The notes beneath the pieces were generated by a model. The model was not told where the DNA came from and did not search any database. It was given only the letters and a program-made list of their open reading frames with translations. DNA of 64,000 nt from Microbacterium sp. (GTDB lineage Bacteria > Actinomycetota > Actinomycetes > Actinomycetales > Microbacteriaceae), in contig NZ_JAPSLI010000003.1 in assembly GCF_031180975.1 (NCBI RefSeq), forward strand, positions 288,194-352,193, in the 5' to 3' direction. A program made the translations under genes and the position numbers. Shown one piece after another: positions 55,623 to 63,929 of the stretch (position 1 is its first letter; the number at the start of each line of letters is the position of its first letter).

Positions 55623-56111
55623 GTGAGCGGCATGACCGACATCGTCCAGCGCGGGCTGTACTACGAGGAGTTCGAGGTCGGCGCCCGATACCTGCACCGG
55701 CCGGGCCGCACGGCGACGGAGGCCGACAACGTGCTGTTCACGACGCTGACCATGAACACGCAGGCACTGCACCTGGACGCCGCGTTCGCCGGGGCGCAGC
55801 AGCCGTTCGGGCAGCGGCTGATGAACTCGATGTGGACGCTGTCGACCATGGTCGGCGCGTCGGTGGCGCAACTGACCCAGGGCACGCTGGTGGCACAGCT
55901 CGGCCTCGGCGACATCGCGTTCCCGCATCCGCTGTTCGCCGGCGACACGCTGTACACCGAGAGCGTGATCACCGACAAGCGGCTGTCGTCGTCGCGCCCG
56001 GGTCAGGGGATCTGCACGATCGCGCACACCGGACGCAACCAGGACGGCACGGTGGTCGCCACGGCGACGCGCACGGTGCTGGTGCACTGCCTGCCGCAGG
56101 AGGGGGAATGA
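55623..56111 (+). CDS. MaoC-family hydratase/dehydratase
   Basis: A 162-residue hot-dog-fold protein. The region GQRLMNSMWTLSTMVG follows TMNTQALHLDAAFA, the place of the MaoC hydratase active-site Asp/His. It is the homologue by position of M. tuberculosis Rv2499c and probably hydrates 3-methylglutaconyl-CoA. GTG 55623 is one base after the dehydrogenase stop; an in-frame ATG at 55632 could also start. Its TGA overlaps the citE ATG. Confidence 0.85.
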   Translation: MSGMTDIVQRGLYYEEFEVGARYLHRPGRTATEADNVLFTTLTMNTQALHLDAAFAGAQQPFGQRLMNSMWTLSTMVGASVAQLTQGTLVAQLGLGDIAFPHPLFAGDTLYTESVITDKRLSSSRPGQGICTIAHTGRNQDGTVVATATRTVLVHCLPQEGE

Positions 56112-56914
56112 TGGAGTTCGAGCTCGGGCCCGCGCTGCTGTTCTGCCCGGCGGACCGGCCGGAGCGCTTCGCCGGCGCGCTGGCGAAGGCGGATGCCGTC
56201 ATCCTCGACCTGGAGGATGCGGTGCTGCCCGACGCGAAGGGCACTGCGCGCGAGAACATCGTCGCCGCCGACCTGGACCCGACCCGCGTGATCGTGCGAC
56301 TGAACCCACCGGGGTCGGCGGAGTTCGACGCCGACCTCGCCGCAGTCGCACGCACCCGTTTCCGGACGGTGATGGCGGCGAAGACAGAGGATGCCGGGGC
56401 GCTCGACGTGTTCACGGAGGACTACCGCGTGCTCGCGCTGTGCGAGACGGCGCGCGGAGTGCAAGCGGCCGATGCCATCGCCGCGCATCCCCGGGCCGCC
56501 GGGCTGATGTGGGGCGCGGAGGACCTGGTCGCTTCTCTCGGCGGCACCGCCAGTCGCTTCGCGGACGGGCGCTACCGGGACGTGGCCCGTGTCGCCCGCG
56601 CCCAGGTGCTGCTCGCCGCCGGGGCGCACGGCAAGGCCGCCATCGACGCCGTGCACCTGGACATCGACGACGAGGACGGGCTGGCCGCCGAGGCGGCGGA
56701 TGCCGTGGCATCCGGCTTCCGGGCGACCGCCTGCATCCACCCGCGGCAGGTGCCGATCATCCGCGCCGCCTACCGGCCCGACGAGGACACGCTGGCGTGG
56801 GCGCGCGCCGTGCTCGCCGCCGCCGAAGGGGAGCGGGGCGTGTTCCGCTTCCAGGGCCGCATGATCGACGAGCCGGTGCTGCGGCACGCTCGATCGCTGC
56901 TGGCCCGCGCGTGA
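56108..56914 (+). CDS. CitE-like beta-hydroxyacyl-CoA lyase (probable (R)-HMG-CoA / citramalyl-CoA lyase)
   Basis: A 268-residue HpcH/HpaI-CitE enzyme. It shows CPADRPERFAGALAKADAVI, the metal-binding DLEDAV near 36, CETARGV with a catalytic Glu near 118 and WGAEDL near 137. M. tuberculosis Rv2498c, in the same gene order, has been shown to cleave (R)-HMG-CoA and (S)-citramalyl-CoA. No true citrate lyase subunits are here, so the HMG-CoA role is the best reading. ATGA overlap with maoC, after AGGAGGGGGA. Confidence 0.87.
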   Translation: MMEFELGPALLFCPADRPERFAGALAKADAVILDLEDAVLPDAKGTARENIVAADLDPTRVIVRLNPPGSAEFDADLAAVARTRFRTVMAAKTEDAGALDVFTEDYRVLALCETARGVQAADAIAAHPRAAGLMWGAEDLVASLGGTASRFADGRYRDVARVARAQVLLAAGAHGKAAIDAVHLDIDDEDGLAAEAADAVASGFRATACIHPRQVPIIRAAYRPDEDTLAWARAVLAAAEGERGVFRFQGRMIDEPVLRHARSLLARA

Positions 56915-56929
56915 CCTCGTCTCAGCGTG

Positions 56930-57568
56930 TCAGGCTTCGACGGTCTCCGCCGTGACGACGGCGGTGTCCGCGACCGTGACGACCTGCACAGGCACCTCGT
57001 CGAGCAGGCGCAGCGTTCCGCGCTCGGCGAGGAAGCGGTGCACCGATCCGTTGCGCAGCACGTCGCCCTCTCTGGGCAGCGTTCCGCCCGACACGTGCTG
57101 GAGCAGGGCGCGGATGACACCGCCGTGGCTCACGACGACGATGGACTCGGCCCGGGGTGCAGAACGCCGACGTGACGCGCGCACGATGCGCTCGAGCGAG
57201 TCCAGGACGCGGTCGCGCACCTGCGCCATGGTCTCCGCACCGGGAACCTCCGCGTGCCAATCGCCGTATCGGGACAGATAGTCGGCGACCAGCATCCCCT
57301 CTCCGTCGCCGAACTCGCGCTCCCGCAGCCCGCGGGTCACCCCGGGGTCGGACAGCCCCAGCTCGCCGGCGATGATCTGCGCGGTCTCCCGCGCACGCAC
57401 CAGCGGGCTGGCGTAGATGGCGTCCGGCCGCAGATCGGCGAGTACCGCCGCGGCGGCGTGCGCATCGGCACGTCCGGTGTGGTTCAGCGGGATGTCGGTC
57501 GAGCCCTGGATGCGGCGCGCGAGGTTCCAGTCGGTCTGGCCATGGCGCACGAGAGTGAGGAGGGTCAC
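56930..57568 (-). CDS. Histidine phosphatase family protein
   Basis: A 212-residue phosphoglycerate-mutase-like phosphatase. It has catalytic LVRHGQTDWN (6-15), a second Arg and Glu in SPLVRARETAQI near 55, EREFG near 83 and SHGGVIRALL near 148. The substrate is unknown. GTG 57568 lies six bases after TAGTCT (57575-57580, minus), a leaderless configuration. Confidence 0.9.
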   Translation of the reverse strand: MTLLTLVRHGQTDWNLARRIQGSTDIPLNHTGRADAHAAAAVLADLRPDAIYASPLVRARETAQIIAGELGLSDPGVTRGLREREFGDGEGMLVADYLSRYGDWHAEVPGAETMAQVRDRVLDSLERIVRASRRRSAPRAESIVVVSHGGVIRALLQHVSGGTLPREGDVLRNGSVHRFLAERGTLRLLDEVPVQVVTVADTAVVTAETVEA

Positions 57569-57577
57569 CCCTCGAGA

Positions 57578-58456
57578 CTACGTGAGGGCACGCTGGCGTT
57601 GCGCCGTGAGCGCGCGGGCGAGGCCGGTCAGCACGGGTGTGGTGCCGCCGGCGATGACGGCATCCGCCCAGGCATCCGCTCGGGTCGGCTCGTGGTTGAC
57701 GATGACGAGCGGGATGCCGCGGCGGCGAGCCCGCTCGATGATCCGGACCCCGGAGTTGACTGCCAGTGATGTGCCCGCCACGAGCAGCGCGTCGGACGCG
57801 CGCAGGAGCGACTCCGCGGCTCGGAAGCGCGCACTCGGCACGTACTCGCCGAAGAAGACCACCTCGGGTTTCAGCATGCCGCCGCAGACGGTGCACGGCG
57901 GAATGACGAATCCCGCCGTGCTCTCCGGCGTGACGTCGCCGTCCGGATTCAGTTCGATCCGCTCCGGGCGCGTCACCCACGGGTTGAGGGCCTGGAGTCG
58001 TTCGGCGACCGCGCGGCGGTCGAAGACCTGCCCGCAGTCCAGGCACAGCACGCGATGCATGGTGCCGTGGATCTCCACCACCTTCGAGCTGCCGGCGCGC
58101 AGGTGCAGCCCGTCCACGTTCTGGGTGACGACTCCGCTGACCAGGCCGGCCCGCTCCAGCTCGGCCAGGGCGACGTGGCCAGGATTCGGTTCGGGGGAGG
58201 TGAAGGCGCGCCAGCCGAGGTGTCCGCCCAGCCAATACCGGCGACGCGCCTCCTCGTCCGCGAGGTAGGTCTGGATCGTCATCGGATTCGCCCTGCGGCG
58301 CGCACCGGCGCCGCGGTAGGCCGGGATGCCGGAGTCCGTGGAGATCCCGGCGCCGGTCAGCACCGCGACCGCTCGGCCGCGCAGGATCTGCGCCGCCTGC
58401 TCGATCGCTTCATCCAGTTCGCCGTCGGTCTCGGCGGCCTGCTCGCTCGCACGCAC
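57578..58456 (-). CDS. Sir2-family NAD-dependent deacylase
   Basis: A 292-residue sirtuin. NAD-binding GAGIS is at 35-39 with TDSGIPAYRG, TQNVDGLH near 120, the catalytic His in EIHGTMH, and four zinc Cys in CLDCG and CTVCGG. It would remove acyl groups from lysines of metabolic enzymes; its position next to acyl-CoA catabolism may be chance. GTG 58456 is six bases after TAGACT (58463-58468, minus). Confidence 0.93.
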   Translation of the reverse strand: MRASEQAAETDGELDEAIEQAAQILRGRAVAVLTGAGISTDSGIPAYRGAGARRRANPMTIQTYLADEEARRRYWLGGHLGWRAFTSPEPNPGHVALAELERAGLVSGVVTQNVDGLHLRAGSSKVVEIHGTMHRVLCLDCGQVFDRRAVAERLQALNPWVTRPERIELNPDGDVTPESTAGFVIPPCTVCGGMLKPEVVFFGEYVPSARFRAAESLLRASDALLVAGTSLAVNSGVRIIERARRRGIPLVIVNHEPTRADAWADAVIAGGTTPVLTGLARALTAQRQRALT

Positions 58457-58462
58457 CCAGCG

Positions 58463-58468
58463 AGTCTA
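58463..58468 (-). promoter_or_regulatory. Leaderless -10 element for the sirtuin gene
   Basis: TAGACT, six bases, GTG, with no ribosome binding site. Confidence 0.45.
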
Positions 58469-58535
58469 AGCTGCACGAGAGGGACGGGCGCCGGGAGGTG
58501 ATCGGACACGGCTTCGGGCCTGGAAGAGTGGAGCC

Positions 58536-59336
58536 ATGCACGTCGTTCACGTCACCGATCCCGACGACCCGCGCCTCGACGACTACCGCTCGCTGACGGA
58601 CGTTGCGCTGCGGCGCGCGCACGAGCCGGGGGCGGGCCTCTACATGGCCGAATCCGCGAAGGTCATCGAACGCGCCCTTGCCGCCGGGCACGAACCGCGG
58701 TCGGTACTCATCCAGGAGAAGTGGCTCGCGCAGGTCGGCTCCCTCATGGAGGACAGGGACGTCCCGGCCTTCGTCGTGCCGGACGACGTCGCCGAGCGGG
58801 TGACCGGTTTCGCCGTGCACCGCGGCGCCCTGGCTGCCATGCACCGCCCGCGCCTGCCGACGGTCGGCGAGGTCGTGCGGGATGCCCGGCTGGTCCTGGT
58901 GCTGGAGGACATCGCGGACCCGACCAACGTCGGCGCCGCGTTCCGCGCCGCCGCCGGTCTCGGCGCCGACGCCGTGCTCGTCTCGCCGCGCTGCGGCGAT
59001 CCCCTCTACCGGCGCAGTGTGCGGGTGAGCATGGGCACGGTGTTCCAGGTGCCGTGGACTCGCATCGGAGAGTGGCAGGAAGACGCGTCCGAACTCCACG
59101 CTCACGGGTTCCACCTCGCCGCGCTCGCGCTGAGCGACGACGCCGTCCCGCTCGACGTCTACGCCGCGGCGCGGCCCGAGCGTGTGGCTCTGGTGTTGGG
59201 CACCGAGGGCGACGGCCTGTCGGCCCGGGCACTGGACGCGGCCGACACCATCGTCACCATCCCGATGGCGGGCGGCGTGGACTCGCTGAACGTCGCGTCT
59301 GCCGCCGCCGTGGCGCTGTGGGCGATGACGCACTGA
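58536..59336 (+). CDS. TrmH/SpoU-family RNA 2'-O-methyltransferase
   Basis: A 266-residue SPOUT enzyme with an N-terminal RNA-binding substrate domain (about 1-105). The knot has motif 1 NVGAAFRAAAGLG near 130, motif 2 LVLGTEGDGLS near 219 and motif 3 IPMAGGVDSLNVASAAAVALW near 241. The target, a tRNA or 23S rRNA ribose, cannot be assigned. Confidence 0.9.
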   Translation: MHVVHVTDPDDPRLDDYRSLTDVALRRAHEPGAGLYMAESAKVIERALAAGHEPRSVLIQEKWLAQVGSLMEDRDVPAFVVPDDVAERVTGFAVHRGALAAMHRPRLPTVGEVVRDARLVLVLEDIADPTNVGAAFRAAAGLGADAVLVSPRCGDPLYRRSVRVSMGTVFQVPWTRIGEWQEDASELHAHGFHLAALALSDDAVPLDVYAAARPERVALVLGTEGDGLSARALDAADTIVTIPMAGGVDSLNVASAAAVALWAMTH

Positions 59337-59353
59337 CGGCGCCGCCCCGGCGT

Positions 59354-60181
59354 TCAGGTGTCGTCGCGCGGCAGGTACGGCACGGCTTTCGGCCGCTTCG
59401 CCGACACATTGTCGCCGGACGACTGGTGCCGGAGGCGGCGCAGCACCCAGGGCACGAGATGCTCGCGCGCCCAGCTGATGTCCTCCGCACGGGCCTGACG
59501 CCAGGTGCGCGACGGCACCGGATCCGGCCGCATCGGCTGCAGGTCGTTCGGGACGTTCAGGGCCCGCAGCACCATGCGCGCCACCTCGTGGTGCCCGAGC
59601 GCGTTGTAGTGCAGACGGTCGTCCGCGAAGAAGCGCGCGTCCTGCACGACCTTCAGCGCCCACTGGTCGGCGACGATGCAGTCGTACCGGTCGGCGATGG
59701 AGCGCACGTTCTCGTTGTAGATGGCGACCTTGCCGCGGAACGGCCGGAACACCGGGGTGAAGCCGGTGTCGATGCCGGTGAACAGCACGATGGCGGCGCC
59801 CGTCGCAGCGAGGCGGGACACGGCGTCGTCGAGCTGTACAGCGATGTTGTCGGGGTCGGTGCCAGGGCGGATGACGTCGTTGCCGCCCGCGCACAGCGAG
59901 ATCAGGTCGGGCTTGAGCGCGATCGCCGGCTCCACCTGCGCGGCGACGATCTGGGCGATGAGCTTGCCACGCACGGCGAGATTCGCGTACGCGAAATCGT
60001 CGACGTCCTGCGCGAGAACCTCCGCCACGCGGTCGGCCCATCCTCGGTGCCCTCCGGGCACGGCGGGATCGGGATCGCCGATGCCCTCCGTGAACGAGTC
60101 GCCGAGGGCGACGAAGCGCCGCCACGGGTGCGGCCCCTCGTTCGGGACGTACGGGGTGCGAGACGATTCCTGATCGCTCAT
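59354..60181 (-). CDS. SGNH/GDSL hydrolase
   Basis: A 275-residue cytosolic esterase-like protein. The nucleophile Ser is in ALGDSFTEG near 24, Gly and Asn of the oxyanion hole follow (block II and AGGND near 93), and the Asp-His pair is in DDRLHYNALGHHE near 190. It has no signal peptide. ATG 60181 is preceded by GGAGGAGGG; an upstream frame without that support is rejected. The substrate is unknown. Confidence 0.88.
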   Translation of the reverse strand: MSDQESSRTPYVPNEGPHPWRRFVALGDSFTEGIGDPDPAVPGGHRGWADRVAEVLAQDVDDFAYANLAVRGKLIAQIVAAQVEPAIALKPDLISLCAGGNDVIRPGTDPDNIAVQLDDAVSRLAATGAAIVLFTGIDTGFTPVFRPFRGKVAIYNENVRSIADRYDCIVADQWALKVVQDARFFADDRLHYNALGHHEVARMVLRALNVPNDLQPMRPDPVPSRTWRQARAEDISWAREHLVPWVLRRLRHQSSGDNVSAKRPKAVPYLPRDDT

Positions 60182-60297
60182 CGTGCCCTCCTCCGGCATG
60201 CGGCACGATCGGGGGTGCTGATCGCGCCGCATGCGAGCCTACCAACGTCCGCACCCCTCGGCGGGCGGCGTCGGCGGCCTGGCTTATCGTTGAAGCG

Positions 60298-62040
60298 ATG
60301 CTTTCTCCGTCCTTCCCTCAGCGCGCCCCGTGGGGCACCGCCGACAAGCTGAGGGCCTGGCAGAGGGAGGCCCTCGATGCCTACTTCCAGGCCGATCAGC
60401 GCGACTTCCTCGTCGCGGCGACCCCGGGCGCCGGTAAGACCACGTTCGCCCTGACCCTCGCCGTCGAACTGCTGCGCATGGGCGAGGTGGACCGGATCAT
60501 CGTCGTCGCCCCCACCGAGCACCTCAAGACGCAGTGGGCGGATGCCGCCGCGCGCGTGCACATCCGCCTCGATCCCCGCTTCCGAAACAGTCACTGGGCG
60601 CCGTCGCGGCAGTACCACGGGGTGGTCGTCACGTACGCGCAGGTGGCGGCGAGGTCCTCTGTGCACCGCCACCTCACCGAGTCGGCGAAGACGCTGGTCA
60701 TCCTCGACGAGGTGCATCACGGGGGCGACGCGCTCAGCTGGGGCGACGCCATCCGCGACGCGTACACGCCCGCGAAGCGCCGGCTGCTGCTGTCGGGTAC
60801 CCCGTTCCGCAGCGACACGGCCCCGATCCCATTCGTCGAGTACCTGCCCGACGAGACCGGCGCGCGCGTGTCGAGCACCGACTACCGCTACGGCTACGGA
60901 CGAGCCCTGGCCGACGGCGTCGTGCGTCCCGTGCTGTTCCACATGTACGCGGGCAAGATGCGCTGGCGCACCAGCGCGGGCGACGAGCTGGAGGCGCACC
61001 TCGGTCAGGACAACACCAAGGACGTGACCTCTCAGGCGTGGCGCACCGCGCTCGACCCGGAGGGGGAGTGGATGCCGGCGGTGCTGTCGGCCGCGGACCG
61101 TCGGCTGACCGAGATCCGCCACCACGTCCCGGATGCCGGTGGGCTGGTGCTCGCGACGGATCAGACCGTCGCCCGCGCCTACGCGAAAATCCTGCACAGC
61201 ATCACGGGGGAGCGCCCCACCGTCGTGCTCTCGGACGACGCGACCGCGTCGGAGCGGATCGAGAAGTTCAGCGCCGGGAACAGCAGGTGGATGGTCGCCG
61301 TCCGCATGGTGTCGGAGGGCGTGGATGTCCCGAGGCTGGCCGTCGGCGTGTATGCCACGTCGTCGTCCACACCGCTGTTCTTCGCCCAGGCGATCGGCCG
61401 GTTCGTGCGTGCCCGGCGCCGGGGCGAGGCCGCGAGCGTCTTCCTGCCCAACGTGCCGGTGCTCATGAAGCTCGCCAACGAGATGGAGCGCCAGCGCGAT
61501 CATGCCCTCGACCGTCAGTCGAAGGACGACGATGGGCTCGACGACTCGCTGATCGAAAGCGCGAACCGTGAGGAGGAGGCTTCGGACGCGCTCACTCAGG
61601 AGTTCAGCTACCAGGCCATCTCGTCGGTCGCGCACTTCGACCGCGTCGTGTTCGAAGGCAAGGAGTTCGGCCAGCTCGCCGAACCCGGGACGCCGGAGGA
61701 GGAGGAGTTCATCGGCATCCCCGGACTCCTCGAACCCGAGCACGTGCACGAGCTGCTCATGCAGCGACAGGCCAGGCAGAGCCGACTGCGCGAGGCCCGC
61801 GAGGCTACGCAGCCGCCGGAGCAGACCACGACCCTTCCGCCGCCCCTGCACCGTACGCTGCGCGAGCAGCGCCAACTGCTGAACAGCCTGGTCGGCCTGT
61901 ACGCGCGGCAGAGCGGGGAGCCGCACGGCGCCGTGCACGCCGAGCTGCGACGGGTGTGCGGCGGACCCGCGGTCGCCCAGGCGACGGTGGCTCAGCTGCA
62001 GGCTCGCATCGACGTGCTCCGCAAACGCGTGCGCTCCTGA
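60298..62040 (+). CDS. Superfamily 2 DEAD/DEAH-type helicase (restriction-helicase-like)
   Basis: A 580-residue SF2 ATPase with Q-like KLRAWQREALDAYF. Walker A TPGAGKTTF is near 43, DEVHHGG near 140, motif III LSGTPFRS near 165 and motif VI QAIGRFVRARRRGE near 365. A C-terminal charged region of about 180 residues follows. It resembles ResIII-type helicases, but there is no nuclease or methylase nearby, so it is probably a solitary DNA-repair helicase. TATCGT (60285-60290) is seven bases before the ATG. Confidence 0.88.
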   Translation: MLSPSFPQRAPWGTADKLRAWQREALDAYFQADQRDFLVAATPGAGKTTFALTLAVELLRMGEVDRIIVVAPTEHLKTQWADAAARVHIRLDPRFRNSHWAPSRQYHGVVVTYAQVAARSSVHRHLTESAKTLVILDEVHHGGDALSWGDAIRDAYTPAKRRLLLSGTPFRSDTAPIPFVEYLPDETGARVSSTDYRYGYGRALADGVVRPVLFHMYAGKMRWRTSAGDELEAHLGQDNTKDVTSQAWRTALDPEGEWMPAVLSAADRRLTEIRHHVPDAGGLVLATDQTVARAYAKILHSITGERPTVVLSDDATASERIEKFSAGNSRWMVAVRMVSEGVDVPRLAVGVYATSSSTPLFFAQAIGRFVRARRRGEAASVFLPNVPVLMKLANEMERQRDHALDRQSKDDDGLDDSLIESANREEEASDALTQEFSYQAISSVAHFDRVVFEGKEFGQLAEPGTPEEEEFIGIPGLLEPEHVHELLMQRQARQSRLREAREATQPPEQTTTLPPPLHRTLREQRQLLNSLVGLYARQSGEPHGAVHAELRRVCGGPAVAQATVAQLQARIDVLRKRVRS

Positions 62041-62043
62041 CTT

Positions 62044-62056
62044 GGGGCTAAGTCCC
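62044..62056. promoter_or_regulatory. Imperfect GGGGCT-A-AGTCCC palindrome
   Basis: It lies four bases after the helicase stop and about 140 bp before the VIT gene. It recalls the GGGACT..AGTCCC DevR/DosR box but is one base shorter in the centre and has a G-T pair. It could also be a short terminator stem. Confidence 0.2.
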
Positions 62057-62191
62057 TGAGCGCACTCGTCACGCTCTCTGGCGACCGGAGACCTTCGGAT
62101 CCCCGAAATGCTGGCAATCCCGGCATCCGGGCCCGACGCGTCGTCGCCGGTCGATAGCGTGGAGGGATCCCCAACCGAGCACGGAGGTTCC

Positions 62192-63286
62192 ATGACCGCG
62201 CCCGCAGAGTCCACCGCAGCCGACCGCAGACGCTGGGCCCGCTACCTCGTCGAGGAGCGCGCCGAGGGCGCTGTGTACCGACGTCTGGCCGCCCGCCGTT
62301 CGGGCGAGGAGCGGGAAATCCTGCAGTCGCTGGCCGACGCCGAAAGCCGCCACGAGCAGCACTGGCTGGAGCTGCTCGGCGGCGAGCCGACCAGATTGCC
62401 GCGCGCCGGCATCCGCTCCCGCCTGCTCGGCTGGATGGCGGGGCGCTTCGGGTCGATCTTCGTGCTGGCGCTCGCGCAGAGCGCGGAAGCGCGCTCGCCC
62501 TACGACTCCGAGCAGTTCGCCACCCCTGCCATGCGCGCCGACGAGAAGGTGCACTACGAGGTCGTGCGCGGACTGGCAGCCCGCGGGCGGCGCCGGCTGT
62601 CCGGGTCGTTCCGTGCGGCCGTGTTCGGCGCGAACGACGGGCTGGTGTCCAACCTCGCGCTCGTGCTGGGCATCGGCGCCACGGGCGTAGCCCCGGGTTT
62701 CGTGCTGTTCAGCGGCATCGCCGGCCTGCTGGCGGGTGCGCTGTCCATGGGCGCCGGCGAGTTCGTGTCGGTGCGGTCCCAGCGCGAGCTGCTCGCCGCC
62801 ACCGAAGCGAACGGCGCTGCCGACGCGAACGCCGCCGATCTCGACATCGACGCCAACGAGCTCGCGCTCGTGTACCGAGCCCGGGGCATGGACCAGGCCG
62901 AGGCGCTTGCGCGCGCCCAGCGCATCGTCGAGGCCGCGCAGGCCGGTGTCCGTCGCAACGCGACCGGCCCCATCGGCACGCACGCGGCGCATGACGACCA
63001 CGAGGTGGTCGGCGGGGACTGGTCGGCGGCGATCTCCAGCTTCCTGCTCTTCGGATCGGGTGCCATCGTCCCTGTGCTGCCCTGGATCTTCGGCCTGAGT
63101 GGCACCACCGCCATCGTCGCTGCTCTCGCGCTCGTCGGCATAGCGCTGCTCACCACGGGCGCGATGGTCGGCATCCTCTCCGGCGGCCCACCGCTGCGCC
63201 GTGCGCTGCGCCAGCTGCTGATCGGCTTCGGGGCGGCGGCGATCACATATCTGCTGGGGCTGGTGTTCGGGGTGGGAGCGGTCTGA
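62192..63286 (+). CDS. Ferritin-like domain fused to VIT1/CCC1 iron or manganese transporter
   Basis: A 364-residue protein. Residues 15-130 form a rubrerythrin-like four-helix unit: EERAE near 21, AESRHEQHW (ExxH) near 50, then a further Glu helix and DEKVHYE near 118, enough ligands for a di-iron site. Residues 140-364 are a VIT1/CCC1 domain with FGANDGLVSNLALVLG and GALSMGAGEFVSV and five helices. Membrane-bound ferritin proteins of this plan export iron. ATG follows GGAGG. Confidence 0.88.
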   Translation: MTAPAESTAADRRRWARYLVEERAEGAVYRRLAARRSGEEREILQSLADAESRHEQHWLELLGGEPTRLPRAGIRSRLLGWMAGRFGSIFVLALAQSAEARSPYDSEQFATPAMRADEKVHYEVVRGLAARGRRRLSGSFRAAVFGANDGLVSNLALVLGIGATGVAPGFVLFSGIAGLLAGALSMGAGEFVSVRSQRELLAATEANGAADANAADLDIDANELALVYRARGMDQAEALARAQRIVEAAQAGVRRNATGPIGTHAAHDDHEVVGGDWSAAISSFLLFGSGAIVPVLPWIFGLSGTTAIVAALALVGIALLTTGAMVGILSGGPPLRRALRQLLIGFGAAAITYLLGLVFGVGAV

Positions 63287-63385
63287 CGCAGGGTGGTGGG
63301 ACGGCAGCCGCCCGTCAACCCCCTCTTGCTAATCCGAACGATGGTGCTGACTGGAACTCCGATCGAAGAGAAACGAGGAGTTCAG

Positions 63386-63841
63386 ATGGCCCAGATCATC
63401 GAGACCGTCGACGTCGATGTCCCCGTCACCGTGGCGTACAACCAGTGGACTCAGTTCGAGAGCTTCCCCGAGTTCCTCGAGGAGGTCGTCTCCATCACAC
63501 AGGTCGACGACACGCACACGCATTGGAAGGTGAACGTGGCCGGTGCCGAGCGCGAGTTCGACGCGGAGATCACCGAGCAGCACCCGGATGAGCGGGTGGC
63601 GTGGCGCAGCATCGGCGGCGAAACCGCGCATGCGGGTGCGGTGACGTTCCACAAGCTCACCGACTCGTCGACGCGGGTCACCGTGCAGATCGATTGGGAG
63701 CCGACGGGGATGCTGGAGAAGCTGGGCAGCCTGGTCGGCGCCGGCTCGCACGCCGTGAAGAAGGACCTGGAGAACTTCAAGGAGTTCATCGAAGGGCGCG
63801 GGTCGGCGACCGGCGCGTGGCGGGGTGACGTGGAGAGGTGA
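63386..63841 (+). CDS. SRPBCC-family protein (polyketide cyclase/dehydrase-like)
   Basis: A 151-residue START/SRPBCC fold protein. The N-terminus PVTVAYNQWTQFESFPEF is the helix-loop after strand 1, and the C-terminal helix follows DLENFKEFIE. It is close to the COQ10/CYC2 branch of stress-linked cyclase-like proteins. The ligand is unknown. ATG 63386 is preceded by GAGGAG; the upstream frame from 63293 lacks support. Confidence 0.8.
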   Translation: MAQIIETVDVDVPVTVAYNQWTQFESFPEFLEEVVSITQVDDTHTHWKVNVAGAEREFDAEITEQHPDERVAWRSIGGETAHAGAVTFHKLTDSSTRVTVQIDWEPTGMLEKLGSLVGAGSHAVKKDLENFKEFIEGRGSATGAWRGDVER

Positions 63842-63913
63842 GCGTGCTTCCGCTCGGCTGAGTCGGAGGTGGTGGGTTATCGGCAAGAAAGTGTGGACGG
63901 GTTCTCGTATTAG

Positions 63914-63929
63914 CCGCGTGATTTCGCGG
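63914..63929. other. Hairpin in the terminal gene-free stretch 63842-64000
   Basis: CCGCG-TGATTT-CGCGG forms a 5-bp hairpin. The last 159 bases are less GC-rich than the rest and contain no complete gene. A GTG at 63966 opens a frame that runs off the window, too short to judge. Confidence 0.25.

Noticed and set aside
56108..56914. Citrate lyase beta subunit as the meaning of the CitE-like gene
   Set aside because: The alpha and gamma subunits and the citC/citG/citX genes are absent, and the gene order matches the mycobacterial HMG-CoA lyase cluster.
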